From Kitasatospora purpeofusca (GTDB lineage: Bacteria > Actinomycetota > Actinomycetes > Streptomycetales > Streptomycetaceae): DNA of 64,000 nt. Below are positions 16,972 to 26,267 of the stretch, piece after piece. The first letter of the stretch is position 1. Each line of letters begins with the position of its first letter. The translations under genes were made by a program, and so were the position numbers. Under the pieces are notes generated by a model. It was given only the letters and a program-made list of their open reading frames with translations, had not been told where the DNA came from and made no database searches. The stretch covers positions 1 to 64,000 of the forward strand of contig NZ_JODS01000019.1 of NCBI RefSeq assembly GCF_000718025.1, read 5' to 3'.

Positions 16972-17751
16972 TCAGCCAGTGAACGGCGAGTTCAGCACCA
17001 GCAGCTCGGCGATCCGCGCGCGCAGGGCGGCGGAGTGCGGCAGCGGCACCGGTGCGCCGCCGCGCTGCATCCGGACGCCCCGGTCGGCGAGCACGTAGAC
17101 GGCCCGCAGGGTGCGCAGGGTGTTGGAGACGACGGCGGGGACGGCGCCCGCGGTCGCGGAGGGGCGGCGCGGCGGCTGCGCGGCGATCGGGTCGAGCCAG
17201 CCGAGGGCCTGGCGCTCGGTCAGCTCCGGCCGGGTGAGGATCTGGGCGACCGCGCGGCCGAGCCGGTCGTCCTCCATGGCGTCCAGTACGTGGTCGGTGG
17301 GGGCGAGCAGCCGGGCGGTGACCAGGTCCAGCAGCGGGGTCGGGTCGGCGAGCAGCGGGCCGCGGCCGAGGGCGGCCAGCAGGTCGGCGCCGTGTGCCAC
17401 CGCGTGCAGCCAGCCGAGCCGGGGGTCGAAGCCGCGCAGGTCGGTCTCCTCGACGTACCAGCGGGCGAAGGCCGCCAGCCAGGCCGGGCGGTGGGCGCCG
17501 TGGTCGGCGAGGTCGGCGAGGACCAGCGGGGCGAAGGTGCGGGCCTGGATCTCGGGGTCGGTGAGGCGTTCGGCCATCTCGTCGCCGAGCGCGAGGCGCT
17601 GCTCGGGCGTCAGCAGCGGTACCCAGCGGCACAGCTGCTCGTAGGCGAGGCTGTCGCGGACGTGCGGGTCGGGCGAGCGCAGCGCGGCGCTGACGGCGGC
17701 GAGGGTGTCGGGGGTGGGGGCGGCGGATTCGAGTGCGGTCCAGTTGATCAC
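16972..17751 (-). CDS. DUF2785 family protein
   Basis: A 259-residue, mostly helical protein from a GTG at 17749-17751. It contains the DUF2785 signature LRGFDPRLGWLHAVAHGADLLAAL and repeated amphipathic helices suggestive of a HEAT-like solenoid. No catalytic motif is evident. It is transcribed in the same direction as DUF3097, 20 bases upstream of it, and probably in the same unit. Function unknown. Confidence 0.85.
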   Translation of the reverse strand: MINWTALESAAPTPDTLAAVSAALRSPDPHVRDSLAYEQLCRWVPLLTPEQRLALGDEMAERLTDPEIQARTFAPLVLADLADHGAHRPAWLAAFARWYVEETDLRGFDPRLGWLHAVAHGADLLAALGRGPLLADPTPLLDLVTARLLAPTDHVLDAMEDDRLGRAVAQILTRPELTERQALGWLDPIAAQPPRRPSATAGAVPAVVSNTLRTLRAVYVLADRGVRMQRGGAPVPLPHSAALRARIAELLVLNSPFTG

Positions 17752-17830
17752 GGGCGGACCCTAGGGGCGGGGGCGGCCGCGGGCCACCGATTTAACGGGC
17801 CCGGTGGGCGGCCCGGTTCACAACCCCGGC

Positions 17831-18418
17831 TCACAGCCCCGGCGCGCCCCAGACCGGGAACCAGCGGGTGAGGTCCTTCTCCAGCCGCAGGTCGTTGCCG
17901 AGCATCGCGTTGACCTCCAGCTCCAGCGGGTTGTCGCGCTTCTCCCCGCCGCCGGGCAGCGGTGCGAACGGGTAGAAGGTGCCGCGCTTGTACAGGTAGA
18001 CGAGGGCCAGCGGGCGCTGTCCGTCGGCGTCGCGGAAGCCGACCAGGGAGCAGAGCAGCTGGGGGCCGAAGCCGTGCGCCTCGAGTTCGCTGTTGACCGC
18101 GTGCAGGTCGTTGACGAGTTCGGGCAGTTCGCCGGGCTCGTGCCGGGCGAGCAGCCAGGAGTAGCCGTAGGAGTCCTTGGACGCCTCGACGGGGACGCCG
18201 CCGCGTTCGGTGTCGGCGTCGAGCAGGGCCCGGACCTGACGTTCGACCTCGTCGAAGGCGCCGCCCTCGACGGAGGCGAAGCAGACCGAGCCGAGTCCGG
18301 TGGGCCGGAAGCCGGCCGCGGCCTCCAGGGTGAGGGCGGCGGACGGCACGCCGAACAGCTGGTCGAGGTCGGGCTTGACGGGCTTGGTGCGGCCGAACAG
18401 CGTGTCCAGGATGCCCAC
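17831..18418 (-). CDS. pspAB: PspA-associated protein PspAB
   Basis: A 195-residue protein starting VGILDTLFGRTKPVKPDLDQLF and containing SYGYSWLLARHEPGELPELVNDLHAVNSELE and LEKDLTRWFPVWGAPGL, the pattern of the actinobacterial PspAB family. That family is linked to the phage-shock/envelope-stress system. It lies directly downstream of htpX, a membrane-stress protease, so the two probably work together in membrane quality control. The start is a GTG. No pspA gene is in the window. Confidence 0.85.
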   Translation of the reverse strand: MGILDTLFGRTKPVKPDLDQLFGVPSAALTLEAAAGFRPTGLGSVCFASVEGGAFDEVERQVRALLDADTERGGVPVEASKDSYGYSWLLARHEPGELPELVNDLHAVNSELEAHGFGPQLLCSLVGFRDADGQRPLALVYLYKRGTFYPFAPLPGGGEKRDNPLELEVNAMLGNDLRLEKDLTRWFPVWGAPGL

Positions 18419-18439
18419 GGCGGTCCTTCCGGTCAGAGG

Positions 18440-18475
18440 GCGGTGCGGTGCGGTGCGGGGGCGGTGCGGTGCGGA
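18440..18475. repeat. short GCGGT tandem tract
   Basis: About seven imperfect CGGTG pentamers lie between htpX and pspAB, probably replication slippage in non-coding DNA. Confidence 0.6.
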
Positions 18476-18503
18476 GTACGGGAGCCGCGGCCGGACGGGT
18501 GGC

Positions 18504-19424
18504 TCAGCGGCCGAGCTCGGAGGAGATCTTCGCCAGCTGGGCCAGCCGCTGCTCCAGCGACGGGTGGGTGGAGAACAGCTGGGTGGCGGCCTCCCGGGCG
18601 CTGAGCGCCGGCGCGAAGTAGAACGCGTTGTAGGGCTGGGCCTGGCGCAGGTCCCGGGTCGGGATGGCGGCGATCTGGCCGGTCACCTTGGTGAGCGCCG
18701 AGGCCAGCGCGCTGGGCCGCCCGGTGAGCTGGGCGGCGGCCCGGTCGGCGGCCAGCTCCCGGTAGCGGGAGAGCAGCCGGGTCAGCAGGAAGCTGATCGC
18801 GTAGACGGCGATCGACACCAGCGGGATCACCAGGGCGGCGATCGCGGCGTTGGAGTCGTTGTTGTTGCGCCCGCCGCCCATGAAACCGCCGTACATGGCG
18901 ATCCGGGTCATCGCGCCGGCCAGTACGCCGAGGAAGCCGGCCACCGTCATCACGGCGACGTCCCGGTGGGCGACGTGCGACAGCTCGTGGGCGAGCACGC
19001 CCTCCAACTCCTCCGGCTCCAGCCGGCGCAGCAGGCCGGTGGTCACGCAGACCACCGCGTTCTGCGGGTTGCGGCCGGTGGCGAAGGCGTTCGGCATGTC
19101 GTTGTCGGCGACCGCCACCCGGGGTTTGGGCATGTCGGCGAGCGCGCAGAGCCGGTCGACGGCGCCGTGCAGCTGCGGGTACTGCTCCGGGGTGACCCGG
19201 TGGGCGCCCATCGCCCGTTCGGTGATCCGGTCGCTGAACCAGAACTGGGCGACGAACAGGCCGCCCGAGATCAGCACGATGATCGGCCAGGCGCCGCGCA
19301 GCAGCGCGATCAGCAGACCGGTGAATCCCACGTACAACAGCCCGATCAGGAACATCGTCCCCACCATGCGGCCGGTCAGGCCGCGGTCGGGGGCGAAGCG
19401 GGTGTGCTGGCCCGAGCTCGACAT
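18504..19424 (-). CDS. htpX: zinc metalloprotease HtpX (M48)
   Basis: A 306-residue membrane metalloprotease that degrades misfolded membrane proteins. Two N-terminal membrane helices (MVGTMFLIGLLYVGFTGLLIAL and the WPIIVLISGGLFVA segment) precede the zinc motif VLAHELSHVAHRD (HELSH). Two further hydrophobic segments follow, then the third zinc ligand Glu in RYRELAADRAAA. Length and order are normal. It heads the htpX-pspAB unit and is divergent from the hrcA promoter region. Confidence 0.94.
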   Translation of the reverse strand: MSSSGQHTRFAPDRGLTGRMVGTMFLIGLLYVGFTGLLIALLRGAWPIIVLISGGLFVAQFWFSDRITERAMGAHRVTPEQYPQLHGAVDRLCALADMPKPRVAVADNDMPNAFATGRNPQNAVVCVTTGLLRRLEPEELEGVLAHELSHVAHRDVAVMTVAGFLGVLAGAMTRIAMYGGFMGGGRNNNDSNAAIAALVIPLVSIAVYAISFLLTRLLSRYRELAADRAAAQLTGRPSALASALTKVTGQIAAIPTRDLRQAQPYNAFYFAPALSAREAATQLFSTHPSLEQRLAQLAKISSELGR

Positions 19425-19552
19425 CGCTGCTCCTCCGTTCGCCGTCCGCTTCCGATGCTGCCACCGGGCGGGCCCCGCGGCATCACCCGCGCGCCGCGGA
19501 CTGCGGGCAGGATCACCCCGGCCGGGCCGTTCCTGCCGTCGGACCCGGGCCT

Positions 19553-19558
19553 TACACT
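19553..19558 (+). promoter_or_regulatory. candidate -10 of the hrcA operon
   Basis: TACACT lies 13 bases before the CIRCE element, which places the operator over the transcription start. Confidence 0.4.
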
Positions 19559-19571
19559 GGCAGGTACGGTT

Positions 19572-19598
19572 CTGGCACTCGTGTGTTCAGAGTGCCAA
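19572..19598. promoter_or_regulatory. CIRCE element (HrcA operator)
   Basis: CTGGCACTC, nine bases, GAGTGCCAA. The consensus is TTAGCACTC-N9-GAGTGCTAA. The two arms match at eight of nine positions. It lies about 100 bases upstream of hrcA, so HrcA represses its own operon, relieved by heat. Confidence 0.9.
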
Positions 19599-19697
19599 GG
19601 CCGGGCCCCGCGGGGTCGGACCGGACAGCTCGAACACGGACACATGCCACGACGGTGTGTCACAACGGACAACGCGTGAAGACGGAGGTGCGTGCCC

Positions 19698-20732
19698 ATG
19701 GCCGGTGAGGTCCGCCAGCTCGACGACCGCAAACTCGCGGTGCTTCGCGCGATCGTCCAGGACTACGTGGGGACGGAGGAGCCGGTCGGCTCCAAGGCCC
19801 TGGTCGAACGGCACAACCTCGGGGTCTCCCCGGCGACCGTGCGCAACGACATGGCGGCGCTGGAGGAGGAGGGCTACATCCACCAGCCGCACACCAGCGC
19901 CGGTCGGATCCCCACCGACAAGGGCTACCGGCTGTTCGTCGACAAGCTGGCCGAGGTCAAGCCGATGAGCGCGCCCGAGCGGCGGGCGATCCGGCACTTC
20001 CTCGACGGCGCGGTGGACCTCGACGACGTGGTCGCCCGCACGGTGCGGCTGCTCGCCCAGCTGACCCGCCAGGTCGCGGTGGTGCAGTACCCCTCGCTGA
20101 GCCGTTCCACGGTGCGGCACATCGAGCTGGTGGCGCTGGCCCCGGCCAAGGTGATGCTGGTGCTGATCATGAACACCGGCCGCGTCGAGCAGCGGCTGGT
20201 GGACTGCCCGGGTACGGTCGGCGAGACCGTGCTGGCGGACCTCCGGGGCCGGATCAACGCCCGGGCCGCCGGACAGCGGCTCCCGGACGTCCCGGGGCTG
20301 CTGGAGGAACTGCCCGCGCAGTTCGAGGCGGCCGACCGGCCGACCGTGTCCACGGTGCTGGCGACGCTCTTCGAGACCCTCGCCGAGCAGCGCGAGGAGC
20401 GGATCATGCTGGCCGGCACGGCCAACCTGACCCGCTTCGGCCACGACTTCCCGCTGACCATCCAGCCGGTGCTGGAGGCGCTGGAGGAGCAGGTCGTCCT
20501 GCTCCGCCTCCTGGGTGAGACGGCGGACGCCGGGATGACGGTCCGGATCGGGCGGGAGAACGCCTACGAAGGGCTGAATTCCACCTCGGTCGTCTCGGTC
20601 GGTTACGGTTCGGGCGACGAGAGCGTGGCCAAACTGGGGGTGATCGGTCCGACCCGGATGGACTACCCGGGCACAATGGGGGCGGTGCGAGCGGTGGCAC
20701 GGTACGTGGGTCAGATTCTGGCCGAGTCGTAG
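19698..20732 (+). CDS. hrcA: heat-inducible transcriptional repressor HrcA
   Basis: A 344-residue repressor of class I heat-shock genes. The N-terminal winged helix has KLAVLRAIVQDYVGTEEPVGSKAL and VSPATVRNDMAALEEEGYIHQPHTSAGRIPTDKGYR, the HrcA hallmark. The C-terminal domain senses GroEL availability. The ATG at 19698 sits nine bases after GGAGG; an in-frame GTG at 19692 is too close to that site. A CIRCE operator lies upstream, and dnaJ follows in the operon. Confidence 0.96.
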   Translation: MAGEVRQLDDRKLAVLRAIVQDYVGTEEPVGSKALVERHNLGVSPATVRNDMAALEEEGYIHQPHTSAGRIPTDKGYRLFVDKLAEVKPMSAPERRAIRHFLDGAVDLDDVVARTVRLLAQLTRQVAVVQYPSLSRSTVRHIELVALAPAKVMLVLIMNTGRVEQRLVDCPGTVGETVLADLRGRINARAAGQRLPDVPGLLEELPAQFEAADRPTVSTVLATLFETLAEQREERIMLAGTANLTRFGHDFPLTIQPVLEALEEQVVLLRLLGETADAGMTVRIGRENAYEGLNSTSVVSVGYGSGDESVAKLGVIGPTRMDYPGTMGAVRAVARYVGQILAES

Positions 20733-20807
20733 GAACGGTCGTCGTCGGACAGCTGACGGCGCCCGAAGTCGCAAGCACTCACACAGGCGGAACAAGCGGA
20801 GCATTTG

Positions 20808-21950
20808 GTGGCCACGGACTACTACGCGGTACTCGGCGTCCGACGGGATGCGGGGCAGGACGAGATCAAGAAGGCGTTCCGGCGCCTGGCACGCGAACTG
20901 CACCCGGACGTCAACCCGGACCCGAAGACGCAGGAGCGGTTCAAGGAGATCAACGCCGCCTACGAGGTGCTCTCCGACCCGCAGAAGCGCCAGGTCTACG
21001 ACCTCGGCGGCGACCCGCTCTCGCCGAACGGCGGGGGCGGCGCGGGCGGCTTCGGCGCGGGCGCGGCGGGCTTCGGCTTCTCCGACATCATGGACGCCTT
21101 CTTCGGCGCCGCCTCCGGCCAGCGCGGACCGCGCTCCCGGACCAGGCGCGGCCAGGACGCCATGATCCGGCTGGAGATCACCCTGGAGGAGGCCGCGTTC
21201 GGCACCACCAAGGAACTCCAGGTCGACACGGCCGTCACCTGCACCACCTGCAGCGGCGAGGGCGCCGCGCCCGGCACCTCCGCGCAGACCTGCGACATGT
21301 GCCGCGGCAAGGGCGAGGTCTCCCAGGTCACCCGGTCCTTCCTGGGCCAGGTCATGACCTCCCGCCCCTGCCCGCAGTGCCAGGGCTTCGGCACCGTCGT
21401 GCCGACCCCCTGCCCGGAGTGCGCCGGCGACGGCCGGGTCCGCGCCCGCCGCACCCTGACCGTCAAGATCCCGGCCGGGGTCGACAACGGCACCCGGATC
21501 CAGCTGGCCGGCGAGGGCGAGGTCGGCCCCGGCGGCGGCCCGGCCGGCGACCTCTACGTCGAGATCGCCGAGACCGCCCACCCGACCTTCCAGCGTCGCG
21601 GCGACGACCTGCACTGCACGGTCACCATCCCGATGACGGCGGCCTCGCTCGGCACCCAGGTGCCGCTGCAGACCCTGGACGGGATCGAGGAGGTCGACAT
21701 CCGGCCCGGCACCCAGTCCGGCCAGTCGATCCCGCTGCACGGCCGGGGCATCACCCACCTGCGCGGCGGCGGCCGGGGTGACCTGATAGTGCATGTCGAG
21801 GTGCAGACGCCCACCAAGCTCGACGCCGAGCAGGAGGAGCTGCTGCGCCGCCTGGCGGTGCTGCGCGGCGAGGAGCGGCCGTCCGGCCAGTTCGCGCCCG
21901 GGCAGCAGGGGCTGTTCTCCCGGCTGAAGGACGCCTTCAACGGCCGGTAG
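20808..21950 (+). CDS. dnaJ: co-chaperone DnaJ (second DnaJ, hrcA-linked)
   Basis: A 380-residue type I DnaJ that delivers substrates to DnaK and stimulates its ATPase. It has a J domain with LHPDVNPD (HPD), a Gly/Phe-rich linker (residues 66-100), four zinc repeats (CTTCSGEG, CDMCRGKG, CPQCQGFG, CPECAGDG) and C-terminal substrate-binding beta domains. A GTG at 20808 follows GCGGAG; a TTG three bases earlier is the alternative. It is co-transcribed with hrcA and closed by a strong terminator. Confidence 0.96.
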   Translation: MATDYYAVLGVRRDAGQDEIKKAFRRLARELHPDVNPDPKTQERFKEINAAYEVLSDPQKRQVYDLGGDPLSPNGGGGAGGFGAGAAGFGFSDIMDAFFGAASGQRGPRSRTRRGQDAMIRLEITLEEAAFGTTKELQVDTAVTCTTCSGEGAAPGTSAQTCDMCRGKGEVSQVTRSFLGQVMTSRPCPQCQGFGTVVPTPCPECAGDGRVRARRTLTVKIPAGVDNGTRIQLAGEGEVGPGGGPAGDLYVEIAETAHPTFQRRGDDLHCTVTIPMTAASLGTQVPLQTLDGIEEVDIRPGTQSGQSIPLHGRGITHLRGGGRGDLIVHVEVQTPTKLDAEQEELLRRLAVLRGEERPSGQFAPGQQGLFSRLKDAFNGR

Positions 21951-21962
21951 CCGTCCCGCGCG

Positions 21963-21989
21963 GGGGTGCCGAGGCTTCCTCGGCACCCC
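21963..21989 (+). terminator. rho-independent terminator of hrcA-dnaJ
   Basis: GGGGTGCCGAGG-CTT-CCTCGGCACCCC, a 12-bp perfect stem with a three-base loop, followed by TTT. Confidence 0.88.
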
Positions 21990-22031
21990 TTTCGCGTTCC
22001 CGTTCCCGTTCCCACCCCGGAGGTTCCCCGC

Positions 22032-22781
22032 ATGACCGCGCCCGTGTTCGTCGTCGACCCCGAGCGGATCGCCGCCGCCGCGCCGGGCGCGTCCGTCCGG
22101 CTGGACGGGCCGGAGGGCCGGCACGCCGCCGCGGTGAAGCGGCTGGAGCCGGGCGAGGCGGTCACCCTGGCCGACGGCCGGGGCCTCGGCGTGGACGGCA
22201 CCGTCGCGGCGGTGCACGGCAAGGACGCGATCGAGGTGACGGTGACGGCCGTGCGGCGCGAGCCGGAGCCGTCGCCGCGGATCGTCGTCGTGCAGGCGCT
22301 GCCCAAGGGCGACCGGGGCGAGCTGGCGGTGGAGACCATGACCGAGGTCGGCGTGGACGTGGTGATCCCCTGGGCGGCGTCGCGCTGCATCACCCAGTGG
22401 AAGGGCGAGCGCGGCGCCAAGGCGCTCGCCAAGTGGCGGGCCACCGCGCGGGAGGCCGGCAAGCAGTCCCGGCGGCTGCGCTTCCCCGAGGTCCGCGAGG
22501 CGATGACCACCCGGCAGCTGGCCCCGGTGCTGGCCGGCGCCGCGTTCGCGGCGGTGCTGCACGAGGAGGGCTCCGAGCCGCTGGCCGGCGCCGCCCTGCC
22601 GGAGACCGGGGACCTGGTGCTGGTGGTCGGCCCGGAGGGCGGCGTCTCCCCGGAGGAGCTGGCCGCCTTCGCCGAGGCCGGCGCGAAGCCGTACCGGCTC
22701 GGCCCCTCGGTGCTGCGCACCTCCACGGCCGGGGTCGCGGCCGGCGCGCTGCTGCTGGGCCGCACCGGCCGCTGGGCCTGA
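22032..22781 (+). CDS. rsmE: 16S rRNA m3U1498 methyltransferase RsmE
   Basis: A 249-residue SPOUT-class methyltransferase that methylates N3 of U1498 in 16S rRNA using SAM. It shows the N-terminal PUA-like domain (VRLDGPEGRHAAAVKRLEPGEAV) and the knotted C-terminus with LVVGPEGGVSPEELAAF and LGPSVLRTSTAGVAA. The ATG at 22032 follows GGAGG eight bases away. It comes after the dnaJ terminator, an order conserved in many Gram-positives. Confidence 0.95.
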   Translation: MTAPVFVVDPERIAAAAPGASVRLDGPEGRHAAAVKRLEPGEAVTLADGRGLGVDGTVAAVHGKDAIEVTVTAVRREPEPSPRIVVVQALPKGDRGELAVETMTEVGVDVVIPWAASRCITQWKGERGAKALAKWRATAREAGKQSRRLRFPEVREAMTTRQLAPVLAGAAFAAVLHEEGSEPLAGAALPETGDLVLVVGPEGGVSPEELAAFAEAGAKPYRLGPSVLRTSTAGVAAGALLLGRTGRWA

Positions 22782-22845
22782 CACCGGCGTCCCCCGTCGG
22801 GGTTCGCGGACCGCGAACTCCGGGCGCGCCGCGCCCCCGGCTGCC

Positions 22846-22851
22846 TAGGGT
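22846..22851 (+). promoter_or_regulatory. -10 of the tricorn-like protease gene (leaderless)
   Basis: TAGGGT ends seven bases before the GTG at 22859. Confidence 0.5.
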
Positions 22852-22858
22852 GGCGACC

Positions 22859-25800
22859 GTGAGCGAACCCGAGAGCACCCCCGAGGGCGCCTACCTGCGC
22901 CACCCGCACCTGCACGGCGACCTGATCACCTTCGTGGCCGAGAACGACGTGTGGCTCGCCCCGCTGGACGGCGGCCGGGCCTGGCGGCTGACCGCCGACC
23001 ACCGACCGGTCCGCAGACCGATGTTCTCCCCGGACGGCCGCCACGTCGCCTTCACCTCCACCCGGGACGGCGCCCCCGAGGTGCACGTGGTCCCGGTGGA
23101 CGGCGGGCCGTCCCGGCGGCTGACCCACTGGGGCGACGCGCAGACCCAGCTGCGCGGCTGGACCGCCGACGGCCGGCCGATCGCCACCACCGCCGCCGGG
23201 CAGGCCTCGCTGCGCCGCACCTGGGCGCGGGCGGTGCCGCTGGACGGCGGCGAGGCGGCCCGGCTGCCGTACGGCCCGGTCGGCGGGCTGGCCTTCGAGC
23301 CCGACGGCGACCGGGTGCTGCTGGTCTCCGCCTACGCCACCGAGCCGGCCTGGTGGAAGCGCTACCGGGGCGGGCGGACCGGCCGGCTGTGGATCGGCTC
23401 CGACCGCTTCGAGCGCGTCCACGAGGAGCTGGACGGGCACATCGAGTCGCCGCTGTGGGTGGGCGGGCGGATCGCCTTCCTCTCCGACCACGAGGGCGTC
23501 GGCGCGCTCTACTCCAGCCTCCCGGACGGCTCCGACCTGCGCCGGCACGGCATCTCGCCGGAGGGCTTCTACGCCCGCACCGCCACCACCGACGGGAGCC
23601 GGGTGGTCTGGCACAGCGCCGGCGACCTGTGGCTGCTGGAGGACCTCGACGGCGCCGGGCCGCGCCGCCTGGACGTCCGCCCGGCCGGTCCGCGCACCGG
23701 CCGCCGCCCCCGCCCGGTGTCCGCCGCGCACTGGCTGGAGGGCGCCGCCCCGGACCGCACCGGGCGGGCCGGGGCCGTGGTGGTGCGCGGCTCCGTGCAC
23801 TGGCTCACCCACCGGGAGGGTCCGGCCCGGGTGCTGGACGAGACGCCGGGCGTGCGCGGTCGGCTGGCCCGGGTGGTGCCGGGACCGGCCGGCGAGGACG
23901 CCGCCCAGGGCGTGGTCTGGGTGACCGACGCCGAGGGCGAGGACGCGATCGAGTACGCGCCCGCCGTGCTCGGCACCGAGCGCCGCCGGCTCGCCGCCGG
24001 GCAGCTGGGCCGGGTCCGCTCGCTGTTGGTCTCCCCGGACGGCAAGCAGTTGGCGGTCGGCGCGCACGACGGCCGGGTGCTGCTGGTCGGCCTGGCCGAC
24101 GGCGCCGTGCACGAGCTGGCGCACAGCACCGACGGCGAGGTCAGCGGGCTGGCGTTCAGCCCGGACTCGGCCTGGCTGGCCTGGTCGCAGCCGACCCTCG
24201 GCGCCTGGTCGCTGCGCCAGATCGTGCTGGCCAACCTGGCCACCCGGACGGTCTCCGAGGCGACCCCGCAGCGGTTCGTCGACACCTCCCCGGCGTTCAC
24301 CGCCGACGGCCGGCACCTGGCGTTCCTCTCGGTGCGCAGCTTCGACCCGGTGTACGACTCGCACGTCTTCGACCTGTCGTTCCCCAACGGCTGCCGCCCG
24401 TACCTGATCACGCTGGCCGCCGACACGCCGTCGCCGTTCGGGCCGCGCCGGGCGGGCCGGGCGGCCGGCGGGGAGGAGGACGAGCCGAAGGGCCGCCGGG
24501 CGGACGGCGAGGAGGGCGCGGCCGACGCGCCGCCGGCGACCCGGGTCGACCTGGACGGCATCGCCGACCGGATCGTGCCGTTCCCGGTGGAGGGCGGCCG
24601 GTTCGGGGTGCTGCGGGCCGCCAAGGACGGCGTGCTGTGGACCAGGCTGCCGCTGGTCGGCGAGCTGGGCGACGAGGCCGCCTCGCTGGAGGACGAGCGC
24701 CCGCGGCCGACCCTGGAGCGCTTCGACTTCCGCAAGCGCCGGGCGGAGCAGCTGGTGGACGGCCTGGACGCGTTCGCGGTGAGCGGGGACGGCACCCGGC
24801 TGGTGGTGCTGGACGAGGGCGAGCTGCGGATCGTGCCCGCCGACCACAAGGCCTCCGGCGAGGACGACGAGATCGACGTCGACCTGGACCGGCTGCGGGT
24901 GACGGTCGACCCGGCGGCCGAGTGGCGGCAGATGTACGACGAGAACGGCCGGCTGATGCGGGACAACTTCTGGCGTCCCGACCTCGGCGGGGTGGACTGG
25001 GCCGGGGTGCTGGCCCGCTACCGGCCGCTGGTGGAGCGGCTCGGCTCGCACGACGACCTGGTGGACCTGCTCTGGGAGGTGCACGGCGAGCTGGGCACCT
25101 CGCACGCCTACGTGGTGGCGCACGGGGTGCACACCGAGCCGGCCCGCCGGCAGGGCCTGCTGGGCGCGGACCTGGTCCGGGACGGTGAGGTGTGGCGGGT
25201 CGCGCGGATCCTGCCGGGGGAGTCCTCCGACCCGCGGGCGCACTCGCCGCTGGCCGCCCCGGGCGCGGCCGTCCGCCCCGGGGACGCGGTGCTGGCGGTC
25301 AACGGCCGCCCGGTGGACCCGGTGACCGGCCCGGCGCCGCTGCTGGCGGGCACCGCCGGGCAGCCGGTCGAGCTGACGGTGGCCGGCAAGGACGGCACCG
25401 ACCAGCGGTACCCGGTGGTCGTCCCGCTCGCCGACGACGAGGCGCTGCGCTACCACGACTGGGTGGCCGGGCGGCGGGCCGCCGTCCGGGAGCTGTCGGA
25501 CGGCCGGCTCGGCTATCTGCACATCCCCGACATGCAGACCACCGGCTGGGCGCAGATCCACCGCGACCTGCGCTCGGAGATGGCCAGGGAGGGCGTGGTC
25601 GTCGACATCCGGGGCAACCGGGGCGGGCACACCTCGCAGCTGGTGGTGGAGAAGCTGGCGCGCCGGATCGTCGGCTGGGGCGTGGGCAGGGACGTCGCCA
25701 ACCCCGCGCCGTACCCGGAGGACGCGCCGCGCGGTCCGGTGGTCGCCCTGGCGGACGAGTACTCGGGCTCGGACGGCGACATCGTCAACGCGGCGATCCA

Positions 25801-26101
25801 GGCGCTGGGGATCGGCCCGGTGGTCGGCACCCGCACCTGGGGCGGGGTGATCGGCATCGACAGCCGCTACTCGCTGGTGGACGGGACCCTGGTGACCCAG
25901 CCGAAGTACGCGTTCTGGTCGGAGCGGCTCGGCTGGGGCCTGGAGAACCACGGAGTGGACCCGGACGTGGAGGTGCCGTTCCCGCCGCACGCCTGGGCGG
26001 CGGGGGAGGACCCGCAGCTCGCCGAGGGGGTGCGGATCGCCCTGGCGGCGCTCGCGGAGCGGCCGGCCAAGACCCCGCCGGCGCTGCCCTGGGAGCGCTA
26101 G
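22859..26101 (+). CDS. tricorn-like S41 family protease
   Basis: A 1080-residue protein. The first two-thirds hold WD40/PD40-like beta-propeller blades (FSPDGRHVAFTSTRDG, FSPDSAWLAWS and others) that would gate peptides. A PDZ domain follows (PGAAVRPGDAVLAVNGRPVD), then an S41 catalytic core. Catalytic residues match tricorn: the Ser-His pair in GELGTSHAYVV, the nucleophile Ser-Asp in EYSGSDGDIVNAA, and a Glu in LENHGVDPDVEV. Tricorn proteases degrade peptides downstream of the proteasome or Clp. The GTG at 22859 follows TAGGGT by seven bases. It probably acts in the cytoplasm, as no signal peptide is seen. Confidence 0.92.
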   Translation: MSEPESTPEGAYLRHPHLHGDLITFVAENDVWLAPLDGGRAWRLTADHRPVRRPMFSPDGRHVAFTSTRDGAPEVHVVPVDGGPSRRLTHWGDAQTQLRGWTADGRPIATTAAGQASLRRTWARAVPLDGGEAARLPYGPVGGLAFEPDGDRVLLVSAYATEPAWWKRYRGGRTGRLWIGSDRFERVHEELDGHIESPLWVGGRIAFLSDHEGVGALYSSLPDGSDLRRHGISPEGFYARTATTDGSRVVWHSAGDLWLLEDLDGAGPRRLDVRPAGPRTGRRPRPVSAAHWLEGAAPDRTGRAGAVVVRGSVHWLTHREGPARVLDETPGVRGRLARVVPGPAGEDAAQGVVWVTDAEGEDAIEYAPAVLGTERRRLAAGQLGRVRSLLVSPDGKQLAVGAHDGRVLLVGLADGAVHELAHSTDGEVSGLAFSPDSAWLAWSQPTLGAWSLRQIVLANLATRTVSEATPQRFVDTSPAFTADGRHLAFLSVRSFDPVYDSHVFDLSFPNGCRPYLITLAADTPSPFGPRRAGRAAGGEEDEPKGRRADGEEGAADAPPATRVDLDGIADRIVPFPVEGGRFGVLRAAKDGVLWTRLPLVGELGDEAASLEDERPRPTLERFDFRKRRAEQLVDGLDAFAVSGDGTRLVVLDEGELRIVPADHKASGEDDEIDVDLDRLRVTVDPAAEWRQMYDENGRLMRDNFWRPDLGGVDWAGVLARYRPLVERLGSHDDLVDLLWEVHGELGTSHAYVVAHGVHTEPARRQGLLGADLVRDGEVWRVARILPGESSDPRAHSPLAAPGAAVRPGDAVLAVNGRPVDPVTGPAPLLAGTAGQPVELTVAGKDGTDQRYPVVVPLADDEALRYHDWVAGRRAAVRELSDGRLGYLHIPDMQTTGWAQIHRDLRSEMAREGVVVDIRGNRGGHTSQLVVEKLARRIVGWGVGRDVANPAPYPEDAPRGPVVALADEYSGSDGDIVNAAIQALGIGPVVGTRTWGGVIGIDSRYSLVDGTLVTQPKYAFWSERLGWGLENHGVDPDVEVPFPPHAWAAGEDPQLAEGVRIALAALAERPAKTPPALPWER

Positions 26102-26113
26102 CCGGGTGGTCGC

Positions 26114-26141
26114 GGGAGGCCGGACCCCGGTCCGGCCTCCC
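26114..26141. terminator. 12-bp stem hairpin after tricorn-like protease
   Basis: GGGAGGCCGGAC pairs with GTCCGGCCTCCC around a four-base loop. Confidence 0.75.
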
Positions 26142-26267
26142 GCTCCGGGGCGGCCGTCGCCGTGCGTGCTCCGGCGGCGACCGCCTGGCGTGATCCGAAA
26201 GGGAGGGCCTAGCATGCGGCCGTACGCTCCCACCAGACCAGCACCAGCATCCCGCGAGGAGATCCCG

